Positions 1-7,019 of a stretch of 8,305 nt of DNA are shown here, piece by piece. The stretch lies in the NCBI GenBank assembly GCA_030693565.1, contig JAUYAJ010000392.1, positions 1 through 8,305 on the forward strand, read 5' to 3'. The translations under genes were made by a program, and so were the position numbers. Position 1 is the first letter of the stretch, and each line of letters opens with the position of its first letter. The notes under the pieces are model-generated. The model was not told where the DNA came from. It ran no database searches and saw only the letters and a list, made by a program, of their open reading frames with translations. This DNA comes from Rubrivivax sp. (lineage in GTDB: Bacteria > Pseudomonadota > Gammaproteobacteria > Burkholderiales > Burkholderiaceae_C).

Positions 1-111
1 CGGCCAGCCCGGGCTGCGCGGCGCGCCTTGCACCCGCCCCCTGGCAGGCCCAACGCGGGCATCGCCTTCTGCCGCCCACGCTCCTAGCTGCGGGTTGTCC
101 CCACGCCTCGC
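1..111. other. Left-edge stretch without a supported gene
   Basis: No coding region can be supported here. The plus strand has an open frame from the edge to a TAG at 85-87, but its Arg/Pro/Ala-rich translation looks like nothing I know. A minus-strand ATG at 62-60 would start a Gly/Arg-rich frame leaving the window, with only a poorly spaced AAGG in front of it. A 10-bp palindrome (AGCCCGGGCT) lies at 6-15. No T-run follows any hairpin, so I see no terminator for the gene that ends at 112. Confidence 0.5.
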
Positions 112-1623
112 TCAGCCGGCCGTGGCGCCCAAAACCAGCGCGGTGGCTGGATCCGCCACCGACTGGAATCGCATCAAGGTCACCGCGTTGGCATGCCGGT
201 GGCTCAGCACCGGGATCAGGCCGGCCTCCAGCATCGCTTGTCCGCCGAGCTCGCCCAGATACCACTCGGCGCAGGCTTGCAATTCCTTCTCGCCATCGCG
301 CAGACAGGTCAGTGCTGGCAGGTCACCGATTTCGCGCTCGTCGCCGGGCTCAAAGTCCCAGCCGCGCGCCGTGAACGCGCGGCCGATCAACAAGGCCGCT
401 GCCAGCGCGCCGTTGCCCCACAGCAAGCCCTCATGCTCGGGCGCGTTGCCGAACTCCTCGAACGCAAAGCGCTCGGTGGGATCCTGCTTCTTGCCATAGG
501 GCAGGCGCAGCAGCACGCGTGGCGCCGTCAGGCCAAGCCAGGGCGCGACCTCGCTGCGCCGCAGCGCCTGCCAACTGGCCGGAGCGCTCCATTCCCGGAC
601 CGGGGTCTCGAACGAGGCGGCACCGACCATCGCCGGCGTGGCCGCGGCCAGCAGCGGCGCACCGACCTGCGATGCCAATTGACCCAAGGCGGCCAGCACC
701 GCGATGTCGGCGTCACCCGGGCCAAAGCTGTACAGCCCCGCCAGTACCGACCAGCCGTCGGCGCCCGGCTGCTGGCGCCAGCGGTCGACCAGCGCTTGAT
801 GCAAGGCGGTCTGCCCGACCTGGCCCTTGGCGGCCACCAGGTCAGCCTGGATCTCGTCGCGCGTGACGTCGAACAGATGCAGTTGCAGCTTGTCGTCCAG
901 TTCCAGGCTGGCGATCAGCCATTGCACGCCGCGCCAGGCCGATTCGAGCGACTGGAAGGCCGGTGCATGCAGGCAGGCGCGCATCTGCTCGCCGATCGCA
1001 CTGTCGACCGACGCCAGGTACTGGGCCTGGAAGGGCGCGCTGTCGGCCACGATGTGCGGCGCGACGATGCCGCGGATCAAGGCGTCGATGGCGCTGGCGG
1101 CTTGCTGCGGTGCGGGCGCCGCCGGTCGCGCTGGTGATGCGCTGCCGAGCAGCTGGCCGAGCAGATCGCCACCCGCAGTGGCCGCTGGCGCGGCAGGCGA
1201 GGGCGCTGCCGGCGCCGGGCCTGGTGCAGGTGCCAGCCGCAGCTCAGCCGCAGCCTGCTCGAACTGCGCCGGATCGAGCAAGCGCTGGCGCGTCTCGCGC
1301 AGCGCGCGACACAGCGGCATGGCTTCGAACAAGTGGTCGGGGTGGAAGTGGTCGAGCGCGAGCACCTCGGCCGTGACCGTCGCGGCGCCGGCGCCACCGA
1401 TGGCGATCTGAGCCCGCGGCGCCAGCTTGCGCATGACGCCGTCCAGGTTGTCCAGATCGACGCGCAGTGTCGGCCGCTGCGCCAGCGGGGCGCGCTCGGC
1501 CGCCGCGCTGGCGCTGAAGTCGCCCAGCAACAGGATGCGCAGGGGCGCGTCGTCACGCCGGCGCGGCGCGCCGCCGCTGCCTGAACGGCTGAACTGGGCT
1601 TCGAACTGCATGCGTGAAGGCAT
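112..1623 (-). CDS. Fused TssB-like/TssC-like T6SS sheath-family protein, C-terminally short
   Basis: This 503-residue protein joins two T6SS sheath domains. Residues about 4-130 resemble VipA/TssB: the LRILLLGDFS strand (about 28-37), a VDLDNLDGVM segment and a DHFHPDHL motif (about 91-98). Residues about 130-177 are an Ala/Pro-rich linker. From about 178 on it resembles VipB/TssC: LESAWRG (226-232), PRVLLRLPYGK (368-378), LWGN (401-404), and GLIPV followed by MRFQSV near the end (468-489). Known TssC proteins continue for roughly 100 residues beyond the equivalent of MRFQSV, through a LSARLPY-type segment and final strands that interlock neighbouring sheath subunits. Here the protein stops about 14 residues later. 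The TssB part also ends early. The ATG at 1623 is preferred because AGGAG lies 8 nt upstream; longer starts at 1644 or 1857 lack this support, and 1857 lies inside the divergent gene. It is transcribed away from the VgrG operon. A T6SS relationship is secure; a structural, cap or regulatory role is inference. I cannot see whether separate tssB and tssC exist elsewhere. Confidence 0.88.
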   Translation of the reverse strand: MPSRMQFEAQFSRSGSGGAPRRRDDAPLRILLLGDFSASAAAERAPLAQRPTLRVDLDNLDGVMRKLAPRAQIAIGGAGAATVTAEVLALDHFHPDHLFEAMPLCRALRETRQRLLDPAQFEQAAAELRLAPAPGPAPAAPSPAAPAATAGGDLLGQLLGSASPARPAAPAPQQAASAIDALIRGIVAPHIVADSAPFQAQYLASVDSAIGEQMRACLHAPAFQSLESAWRGVQWLIASLELDDKLQLHLFDVTRDEIQADLVAAKGQVGQTALHQALVDRWRQQPGADGWSVLAGLYSFGPGDADIAVLAALGQLASQVGAPLLAAATPAMVGAASFETPVREWSAPASWQALRRSEVAPWLGLTAPRVLLRLPYGKKQDPTERFAFEEFGNAPEHEGLLWGNGALAAALLIGRAFTARGWDFEPGDEREIGDLPALTCLRDGEKELQACAEWYLGELGGQAMLEAGLIPVLSHRHANAVTLMRFQSVADPATALVLGATAG

Positions 1624-1631
1624 GGTGGCGG

Positions 1632-1636
1632 CTCCT
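1632..1636 (-). promoter_or_regulatory. Ribosome binding site of the fused sheath protein
   Basis: The minus strand reads AGGAG here, 8 nt before the ATG at 1623-1621. This decides the start among several in-frame ATGs (1857, 1644, 1623, 1608). Confidence 0.7.
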
Positions 1637-1667
1637 GTGGGCATCGCGCCGAACGGATCGACCCCCC

Positions 1668-1673
1668 GGTATA
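1668..1673 (-). promoter_or_regulatory. Possible -10 box for the fused sheath gene
   Basis: The minus strand reads TATACC, in an otherwise very GC-rich region, about 45 bp before the ATG at 1623. No good -35 hexamer lies 16-18 bp upstream; that position is taken by the inverted repeat at 1674-1698, so any promoter here would probably need an activator or be controlled by a protein on the repeat. One short match only, so this is weak. Confidence 0.25.
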
Positions 1674-1698
1674 GGGAGCGCCGCAGCTTGCCGCTCCC
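1674..1698. promoter_or_regulatory. Inverted repeat GGGAGCG-N11-CGCTCCC, candidate operator or activator site
   Basis: A perfect 7-bp inverted repeat with arms at 1674-1680 and 1692-1698 lies in the divergent intergenic region. Within the 11-nt spacer GCA (1683-1685) can pair with TGC (1689-1691), so as RNA it could form a hairpin with a small bulge. No T-run follows on either strand, which argues against a terminator. It directly abuts the TATACC box reading left and is centred at 1686, about 84 bp before the start site predicted from the sigma-54-like element reading right. Both placements fit a regulator binding site; binding itself is inference. Confidence 0.45.
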
Positions 1699-1743
1699 GC
1701 TACTTTGCTTCAGAGTCGGGGTCTCGGCAAGGTCGATCTGCGC

Positions 1744-1759
1744 CGGCCCGGCAGTTGCG
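1744..1759 (+). promoter_or_regulatory. Weak sigma-54-like promoter element
   Basis: GG at 1745-1746 and GC at 1757-1758 are separated by exactly 10 bp, with an intact TTGC in the -12 region, as in the RpoN consensus TGGCACG-N4-TTGCW. The -24 half matches 5 of 7 positions and the final W is G. The implied start near 1770 gives a short, purine-rich leader before the ATG at 1787. Many T6SS clusters depend on sigma-54 (known), but in GC-rich DNA such matches also arise by chance. Confidence 0.25.
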
Positions 1760-1786
1760 TGCGCCCTGAACCCAGAAAAAAAGAAG

Positions 1787-3142
1787 ATGACCACTGTCTC
1801 CAGCCTCTCGCCCGCAGCGTCTGCAGTGGACCTGGGCGACGCGCTCAAAGCCGCCATGCAGGCGCACGGCCAGGGCCAGCTCGACGCCGCCCAGGCGCTC
1901 TACCAGCAGGTGTTGCAGCTGCAGCCAGCCCAGGCCGATGCGCTACACCTGCTGGGTGTGCTGCAAGCCCAGCGCGGCGACCACGCGCGCGCCGCTGAAC
2001 TGATCCATCAAGCCATCGCCGCCAATCCGGGCGAGGCGATGTTTCACAACAACCTGGGCAACGTCTGTGTCGAGACTGGCCGCTTCGATGAGGCCCAGGC
2101 CAGCTACCTGCGGGCCCTCGAACTGGACGGTGCGCGCCTGGACGCGCTCAACAACCTGGGCGTGCTGTGGTCGCGCAGCGGCCGGCCCGACGAGGCCGAA
2201 CAAGCCTTGCTGCGCGTCGTCGAACTGGCGCCGGACTTCCAGGACGCGCGCCAGAACCTGGCCAACCTCTACCTGCGCGCGGGCCGGGTCGGCGAGGCCG
2301 TGCAGCAATGCTGCGATGGCTTGATCGTCGCCCCGCGCAATGCCGCGCTGCGTCGCCTGCTGGGCACGGGTTACACCTTGCAGGGCCGCAACGACCAGGC
2401 CGCCGAGGTCTACCGCAGCTGGCTGGCCGCCGAGCCCGGCCACCCGCAGGCGCTCTTCCACCTGGCCGCCTGCACCGGCCAGGACGTTCCCGAGCGGGCA
2501 CCGGATGCCTATGTGCAAGGCGTGTTCGACAGCTTTGCGCAGAGCTTCGACGCCAAGCTGGCATCACTGTCCTACCGTGCGCCCGAGCTGATGCTGCAAG
2601 CGCTGGCGCGCCAGAGCGATGCACCTGCCAAACAATGGCGTGTGCTCGACGCCGGCTGCGGCACCGGCTTGTGCGCGCCGCTGCTGGCGCCTTATGCGGC
2701 CTGGCTGGCGGGGGTCGACCTGTCGTCAGGCATGTTGAAGAAGGCCCAGCAGCGTCAAGCCTATGACGAACTGATCCAGGCCGATCTGGTGGCCTGCCTG
2801 GCCACCCGCGTGGCCGATTTCGATGTCATCGTGTCGGCCGACACGCTGTGCTATTTCGGCGCGCTGGAGGCCTTTGCGGCCGCGGCACAGGTTGCGCTGC
2901 GGCCCGGCGGACTGCTGTGTTTCACCGTTGAAGCGAGCGATGAAGGCGGCGTGGCGGCGGGATTCTGCTTGCAGGCCAATGGCCGCTATAGTCATCGGCG
3001 CAGCTATGTCCAAGCCGTGCTGATTGCCGCCGGTCTGGTGCCGGCGGAGACTGTGCCCGAAGTGCTGCGCATGGAAGGCGGAGAACCGGTGCAGGGCTGG
3101 CTGATCAGCGCTCGCGCGCCAATGCTTGTGGAGCCCCGATGA
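1787..3142 (+). CDS. TPR-repeat protein with SAM-dependent methyltransferase domain
   Basis: The 451-residue product has about six 34-residue TPR repeats (residues about 14-217; for example 82-115 and 116-149 with the NNLG pattern), a protein-binding solenoid. It then carries the VFDSFAQSFD segment (246-255) that typically bridges TPRs and methyltransferase in the COG4976 family, and a class I methyltransferase fold: glycine-rich motif I VLDAGCGTG (286-294), GVDLS (309-313) whose Asp should bind the SAM ribose, FDVIVSADTLCYF (345-357) and LRPGGLL (371-377). It should methylate a protein or small molecule recognised through the TPRs; the substrate is unknown. There is no signal peptide, so it is cytoplasmic. 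The ATG at 1787 is chosen because longer in-frame starts run back into the divergent gene; it follows the purine-rich leader AGAAAAAAAGAAG rather than a clean Shine-Dalgarno site. It lies 57 bp before vgrG on the same strand, so is probably co-transcribed with it. It is not a standard T6SS component. Confidence 0.9.
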   Translation: MTTVSSLSPAASAVDLGDALKAAMQAHGQGQLDAAQALYQQVLQLQPAQADALHLLGVLQAQRGDHARAAELIHQAIAANPGEAMFHNNLGNVCVETGRFDEAQASYLRALELDGARLDALNNLGVLWSRSGRPDEAEQALLRVVELAPDFQDARQNLANLYLRAGRVGEAVQQCCDGLIVAPRNAALRRLLGTGYTLQGRNDQAAEVYRSWLAAEPGHPQALFHLAACTGQDVPERAPDAYVQGVFDSFAQSFDAKLASLSYRAPELMLQALARQSDAPAKQWRVLDAGCGTGLCAPLLAPYAAWLAGVDLSSGMLKKAQQRQAYDELIQADLVACLATRVADFDVIVSADTLCYFGALEAFAAAAQVALRPGGLLCFTVEASDEGGVAAGFCLQANGRYSHRRSYVQAVLIAAGLVPAETVPEVLRMEGGEPVQGWLISARAPMLVEPR

Positions 3143-3210
3143 CGATGTGCCGCCACCACGCACCCCTGACCGTCGACGCCGGCTCGCGCCGGAGCACCCA
3201 TGCCCACTGA
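3139..3210 (+). CDS. Possible 23-codon bridging mini-ORF
   Basis: An ATG overlaps the stop of the methyltransferase gene as ATGA (3139-3142) and opens a 23-codon frame that ends at TGA 3208-3210, just inside vgrG, covering the whole intergenic gap and the vgrG ribosome binding site. The peptide begins MTMCRHHAPL and is rich in His, Arg and Thr, without a known motif. It could couple translation of the two genes. The overlap geometry is seen directly; translation is a guess, and a short open frame here by chance is quite likely. Confidence 0.2.
   Translation: MTMCRHHAPLTVDAGSRRSTHAH
3179..3194 (+). promoter_or_regulatory. vgrG ribosome binding site partly inside a hairpin
   Basis: GGAG (3191-3194) is 5 nt before the vgrG ATG at 3200 and fixes that start. 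A 5-bp GC-only stem, CCGGC (3179-3183) with GCCGG (3188-3192) around a 4-nt loop, covers the first two bases of GGAG. This could lower free initiation and make vgrG translation depend on ribosomes arriving from upstream. The stem is short, so the effect is uncertain. Confidence 0.4.
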
Positions 3211-5278
3211 CGCGCCGCAGGCGATGCTGATGACGCTGACCACGCCGCTGGGCGAGGGCGTGCTGAAGTTCAGGTCGATGTCGGCGTCCGAAGAGTTGTC
3301 GCGCCTGTACGAGTACCAGGTGATCGCGCTGGCCGAGGACCAGGGCATCGCCCACGATGACTTGCTCGGCCTGGAAGTTGGCGTGTCGCTGGAGGTGGCC
3401 GACGACAGCAAGCGCTGGTTCCAGGGCATCGTCACATCGGTCGGGCTGGAAGGCGTGGTCGGTCGCCATTTCTCCTACCGCCTGACGGTGCGGCCCTGGC
3501 TGTGGCTGCTGACGCGGGCTGCGAATGTGCGCATCTTCCAGGAGCTGTCGGTGCCCGACATCTTGCAAGAGGTCTTGGGTGCCTACACTGGCAAGGTCGT
3601 CGATGAAACCTCGGGCAGCTATTCGCCGCGCACCTATTGCGTCCAGTACCGCGAGACCGACTTCAACTTCGTCAGCCGGCTGATGGAGCAGGAAGGCATC
3701 TTCTACTTCTTCCGCCACAGTGAGGGCAGTCACGAACTGGTGCTCGCCGATGCCGGCAGCGTCCATGTGGCCACGCCCGGCTTCGAGACCGTCAAGTACC
3801 TCGAAGACGAAGGCGACCGGCTCGAAGAGCAGGCGATCACCGCCTGGCGCTTTCGCCACGAGATCCAGACCGGAAAAATCACGTCGCGCGACTACGACTA
3901 CCTCAAGCCGGCCACGCTGCTCGAAGGTGAGGCGGCCTCCAGTCGCCAGCACGCCGAAGCCGCGCACGAGGCCTACGACTATCCGGGCGGCTACCTCGAA
4001 GCCAGCGCTGGCACGGCACTGGCCAAGGTGAGGCTGGCCGAACATGAAACGCGCCATGCGCGCGTCAACGGCCATGGCAACACACCCGGGCTGGTGACTG
4101 GCGCGCGCTTCACGCTCGAAGGCCATCCGCGCGAGGACCAGAACATCGAGCACATCGTGCTGTCGACGCAGATCGAGATGACCCAGGCCGGCTACGAGTC
4201 GGGCGTTGGCGAGGACACGAAGTTCGTCTGCCGCTTCACCGCGCTCGACGCCACCGAGCCGTTCAGGCCGGTGCGCATCACCCGCAAGCCCACAGTCGCC
4301 GGGCCGCAGACCGCGGTGGTGGTGGGCGACGGCGACGACGGCGACATCACCGTCGACGAGCATGCGCGCGTCAAGATCCAGTTCCACTGGGACCGGGACG
4401 GCGAGAAGAACGCCAGCAGCTCCTGCTGGGTGCGCGTGTCCACACCGTCGGCCGGCAATGGCTGGGGCATGCTCTCGCTGCCGCGCCAAGGCCAGGAGGT
4501 GGTGGTTGACTTTCTGGAAGGCGATCCCGACCAGCCTTTGATCACCGGTCGTGTCTTCAACGCGGTGCAAAAGCCGCCTTATGAATTGCCGGCCAATGCC
4601 ACCGTCAGCACCTTCAAGAGCCGCAGCAAGAACGGCGCCGCGGCCGACTTCAACGAGTTGCGCTTCGAGGACAAGGCGGGCGATGAATACATGCTGCTGC
4701 ATGCGCAGAAAGACCGCTTCGAGTTCGTCGAGGGCACGCTGAAGTCGCACATCGGCATTGGCGATGGCGTTGGCGACGAGCACCGCACCGTCAAGCAGCA
4801 TCGCAAGGAAAAGATCGACGGCGAGCACCACCTGACAGTGGCCAAGGACGTCAAGCACAAGATCGACGGCAAGCTCAACATCCATGTCGCCAAACAATTC
4901 CTGATCAAGGGCGACGACATCTACAGCCTGAAGACCGCCAAGGACATCACGGCCGAGGCCGGCGCTGCCATTTCCCTCAAATCGGCCAAGGAAATCCACC
5001 TGAAGATCGGCAGCAACCTGGGCGCTGACGCGGCGCAGAACGTGCACATCAAGGGCGGCATGAACATCGTCATCGAAGGCGGGATGCAGATCAGCATCAA
5101 GGCTGGCGGTTCGTCGGTGGTGCTGGGGCCGGATGGCGTGTCGATCACTGGCGCGATGGTCAAGATCAACTCTGGCGGCTCACCGGGATCGGGCAGCGGA
5201 GCCAGCCCGGTGGCGCCGACCGACCCCGATGCGCCCGAGGCTCCCGAACTGCCCGAAGATCCGCTGACGCATCGCTGA
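3200..5278 (+). CDS. vgrG: VgrG, T6SS spike (TssI)
   Basis: This 692-residue protein is the trimeric spike that caps the Hcp tube and is fired into target cells. The N-terminal gp27-like part (about 1-360) includes YCVQYRETDFNFVSRLMEQEG, a signature of the family. A gp5-like OB domain follows (about 360-455) with KPTVAGPQTAVVVG, VKIQFHWDRDG (from 391), CWVRVS and GWGMLSLPRQGQEVVVDFLEG-type sequence ending in the GDPDQPLITGRV turn. Residues about 490-658 are a repetitive beta-helix (short alternating I/V-K-G-D/A stretches), the needle. The last 34 residues, from about 659, are a Gly/Ser/Pro/Asp/Glu-rich tail with no catalytic domain, so it is a structural rather than an 'evolved' VgrG; cargo must be bound non-covalently or through a PAAR tip. 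The ATG at 3200 has GGAG 5 nt upstream. The following gene starts 7 bp after the stop, implying one transcript. Length and architecture are normal for the family. Confidence 0.97.
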   Translation: MPTDAPQAMLMTLTTPLGEGVLKFRSMSASEELSRLYEYQVIALAEDQGIAHDDLLGLEVGVSLEVADDSKRWFQGIVTSVGLEGVVGRHFSYRLTVRPWLWLLTRAANVRIFQELSVPDILQEVLGAYTGKVVDETSGSYSPRTYCVQYRETDFNFVSRLMEQEGIFYFFRHSEGSHELVLADAGSVHVATPGFETVKYLEDEGDRLEEQAITAWRFRHEIQTGKITSRDYDYLKPATLLEGEAASSRQHAEAAHEAYDYPGGYLEASAGTALAKVRLAEHETRHARVNGHGNTPGLVTGARFTLEGHPREDQNIEHIVLSTQIEMTQAGYESGVGEDTKFVCRFTALDATEPFRPVRITRKPTVAGPQTAVVVGDGDDGDITVDEHARVKIQFHWDRDGEKNASSSCWVRVSTPSAGNGWGMLSLPRQGQEVVVDFLEGDPDQPLITGRVFNAVQKPPYELPANATVSTFKSRSKNGAAADFNELRFEDKAGDEYMLLHAQKDRFEFVEGTLKSHIGIGDGVGDEHRTVKQHRKEKIDGEHHLTVAKDVKHKIDGKLNIHVAKQFLIKGDDIYSLKTAKDITAEAGAAISLKSAKEIHLKIGSNLGADAAQNVHIKGGMNIVIEGGMQISIKAGGSSVVLGPDGVSITGAMVKINSGGSPGSGSGASPVAPTDPDAPEAPELPEDPLTHR

Positions 5279-5285
5279 CCCGCCC

Positions 5286-7019
5286 ATGCGTCCAGCCGAT
5301 CCGAAAGACCTTCAAGCCCAGGAAGCCGCCGCGTGGCGGGGTTTTGTCCAGACGCTGGCCGCCCATCTGGCAGCGCAGTGGCCGGCCATGCCCGAACGCC
5401 TGGGCGAGCGCTACGACGCCTTCGTCGACCTCGCCGTGCAGCAGGCCGAAAAGCGCGGCCTGGGCCATGCGGCCAGCGTCGCGCGCTTCGTCAACCTGTG
5501 GTTCGTCTGGGGTCCGGCCTACCACGACAAGCCCGGGTTCGAGTGGGCCCAAGGCATCCTGGCAGCGCCGCGTGAGCGCGAGTGGCTCACGGTGCACCAA
5601 CTGGTGCAGCGCTCGCTGGTCGAACTGCAACGCCTGCCCGACACGCGCATCGATGCCGCGGCCCTGACGGCGGCCGACGCCCGCGTGCTCGACACCTTCG
5701 GCCCGCTGGGGCGGCAAGGGGCGATGCTCGAGCCGGTGCCGATCCCGCTGCCGCGCGCCGCCTGCGACCTTGAGGCTGCAGAACTGCGCTTGCTCGACGA
5801 AGGCTGGCACCAGGAGTACCGGCTCATCGCCGGCGACGAGTGGCAGCGTCAGGCGGTGCCGCTGCCGGTGGCCGTGCGCATCGATGCCAGTCGCCCGGCG
5901 CCCAAGCTGCTCGGCTTGCTGTCGCACCAGCAAGGCCAGGGTCCGCAAGCCCGACTGCAAGCGCGGCTGCGCGCCCACGCCGTCTGCAGCGGCGACCTGC
6001 ACCCGGCAGTCGACTTCGCCGGCAGCCACGGCCTGTGGCTGTGGGCGGGGCACGAAACCCGCGCCATCAGTTGGGCGGTTGCCACGCTGGAGCAGCCCGA
6101 GCCCGCTGCCGGCCCCGGCACCGCCATCGGCGAAGAGACCTCGCCCGACATTCACCGCCTGTCCTTCGAGGTCTGCGGCCTGCGCAACGAAGGCGAACCG
6201 CTGGGCAGCTTGCAGATGCCGGTCTGGGCCTGGCCGGCGGCGCAGTGGTGGATCGAGGTCCAGCGAAAGCCCGCTGAGGCTCAAACCCTGTTGCCCGGCC
6301 AGCGCGACTGGCAGCGCGGCGCCAGCCGCTGCCGGGTCGAGCGCGATGGCACCCCGCAAGACTCGGCGCCGCTGCGTCAGCAGTTCGAGGAAGGCCTGGA
6401 CAGTGCTGTGGCCGCCGGTTTGCGCGAGCTCGCCCAGGCCTGGCAGCAAGTGCCGGGGCTGGCCAGTCCTGGCCTGGACGCCACGCTGGGCCTGCTGGTT
6501 GGCAAGGCGGCTGTCAGCTGGGGCTGGCGGACCGGGGCGCTCGACGCGCGGGCATTGATGCGCGTGCTCGGCCTGCTCGACATGGACGCCTGCCTGGCCG
6601 ACCTGGTGCTGTCGGGCGAATTCGAAGTCGCTGGCACTCGTACCAAGCTGCGCCTGCGCTGTGCCGGCAAGGCGCCGCTGCGTCAGCGTGTGCAGCGCGA
6701 GGCGGCATTGCCGCCGCTGTTCGACGCCATGCTGCCGGTGCTGGCGCGTTTTCGGCTGCGCTTCGAGATCGAGATCGAACCCCTGGCCAGCGACACCGGC
6801 AGCCTGCTGCAAGTGGCCGGCGCCGTGCTCGGCAGCCTGGTGGGTGAAGCGGGGCTGCGGCCGCGCACCTCGGGCGGCAGCGGCTGGGAATGGTTTGCCG
6901 GGCTGCGCATCGAGCCACTGAGCGTGCCGCTGCGCGTCATCGACCCCTTGCTGGGGCAGACGCGCTTCGTGCAACCGCTGCTGCCGGCGCTGACCTTGGT
7001 CGACTGGAGCGTGCGCTGA
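5286..7019 (+). CDS. Unrecognised VgrG-linked protein with DUF4123-tail-like N-terminus
   Basis: I do not recognise this 577-residue protein as a whole. Residues about 42-95 (RYDAFVDLAVQQAEKRGL, then ARFVNLWFVWGPAYHDKPGF and WAQGIL) have the pattern of the helical C-terminal lobe of DUF4123 T6SS adaptors: a helix, a short gap, a 'Phe-Val-Asn-Leu/Met ... Gly-Pro ... Phe' segment and an 'Ala-x-x-Ile-Leu' helix. The usual N-terminal lobe of DUF4123 is absent. The rest (about 120-577) alternates beta-rich stretches and helices, with many Trp residues (GLWLWAG 249-255, WAWPAAQWW 314-322, WGWRTG 412-417) and a distinctive end, DPLLG (553-557) then LLPALTLVDWS (565-575). No signal peptide, membrane segment or known catalytic motif is visible. 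Its start 7 bp after vgrG has no Shine-Dalgarno sequence, so translation is probably coupled to vgrG. Position suggests an adaptor, cargo or adaptor-effector fusion; that is inference. Confidence 0.85.
   Translation: MRPADPKDLQAQEAAAWRGFVQTLAAHLAAQWPAMPERLGERYDAFVDLAVQQAEKRGLGHAASVARFVNLWFVWGPAYHDKPGFEWAQGILAAPREREWLTVHQLVQRSLVELQRLPDTRIDAAALTAADARVLDTFGPLGRQGAMLEPVPIPLPRAACDLEAAELRLLDEGWHQEYRLIAGDEWQRQAVPLPVAVRIDASRPAPKLLGLLSHQQGQGPQARLQARLRAHAVCSGDLHPAVDFAGSHGLWLWAGHETRAISWAVATLEQPEPAAGPGTAIGEETSPDIHRLSFEVCGLRNEGEPLGSLQMPVWAWPAAQWWIEVQRKPAEAQTLLPGQRDWQRGASRCRVERDGTPQDSAPLRQQFEEGLDSAVAAGLRELAQAWQQVPGLASPGLDATLGLLVGKAAVSWGWRTGALDARALMRVLGLLDMDACLADLVLSGEFEVAGTRTKLRLRCAGKAPLRQRVQREAALPPLFDAMLPVLARFRLRFEIEIEPLASDTGSLLQVAGAVLGSLVGEAGLRPRTSGGSGWEWFAGLRIEPLSVPLRVIDPLLGQTRFVQPLLPALTLVDWSVR

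Noticed and set aside
193..1137. 314-codon plus-strand open frame
   Set aside because: Antisense to the TssB/TssC-like gene, with Arg/Gln-rich translation and no recognisable motif.
1427..1786. N-terminal extension of the TPR-methyltransferase from ATG 1427
   Set aside because: It would overlap the opposite-strand sheath gene; the translation before residue MTTVSS is Arg/Ser-rich and unlike TPR sequence.
1624..1857. N-terminal extension of the sheath-fusion protein from ATG 1857 or 1644
   Set aside because: The extension has no sheath homology, overlaps the divergent gene (1857) and lacks a ribosome binding site; AGGAG is properly spaced only for 1623.
2726..5047. 773-codon open frame on the minus strand
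   Set aside because: It is antisense to most of vgrG and the end of the methyltransferase gene; high GC and biased third positions create such frames. The translation is His/Gln/Arg-rich with no domain, and the plus-strand proteins are clearly real.
5159..5275. Toxin domain on the VgrG C-terminus
   Set aside because: The end is only a short Gly/Ser/Pro/acidic tail, too short and too simple for an enzymatic domain.
5166..6974. 602-codon open frame on the minus strand
   Set aside because: Antisense to the 577-residue gene. Its low-complexity Gln/Arg/His composition is typical of shadow frames; the plus-strand frame has ordered protein patterns and operon-like spacing.
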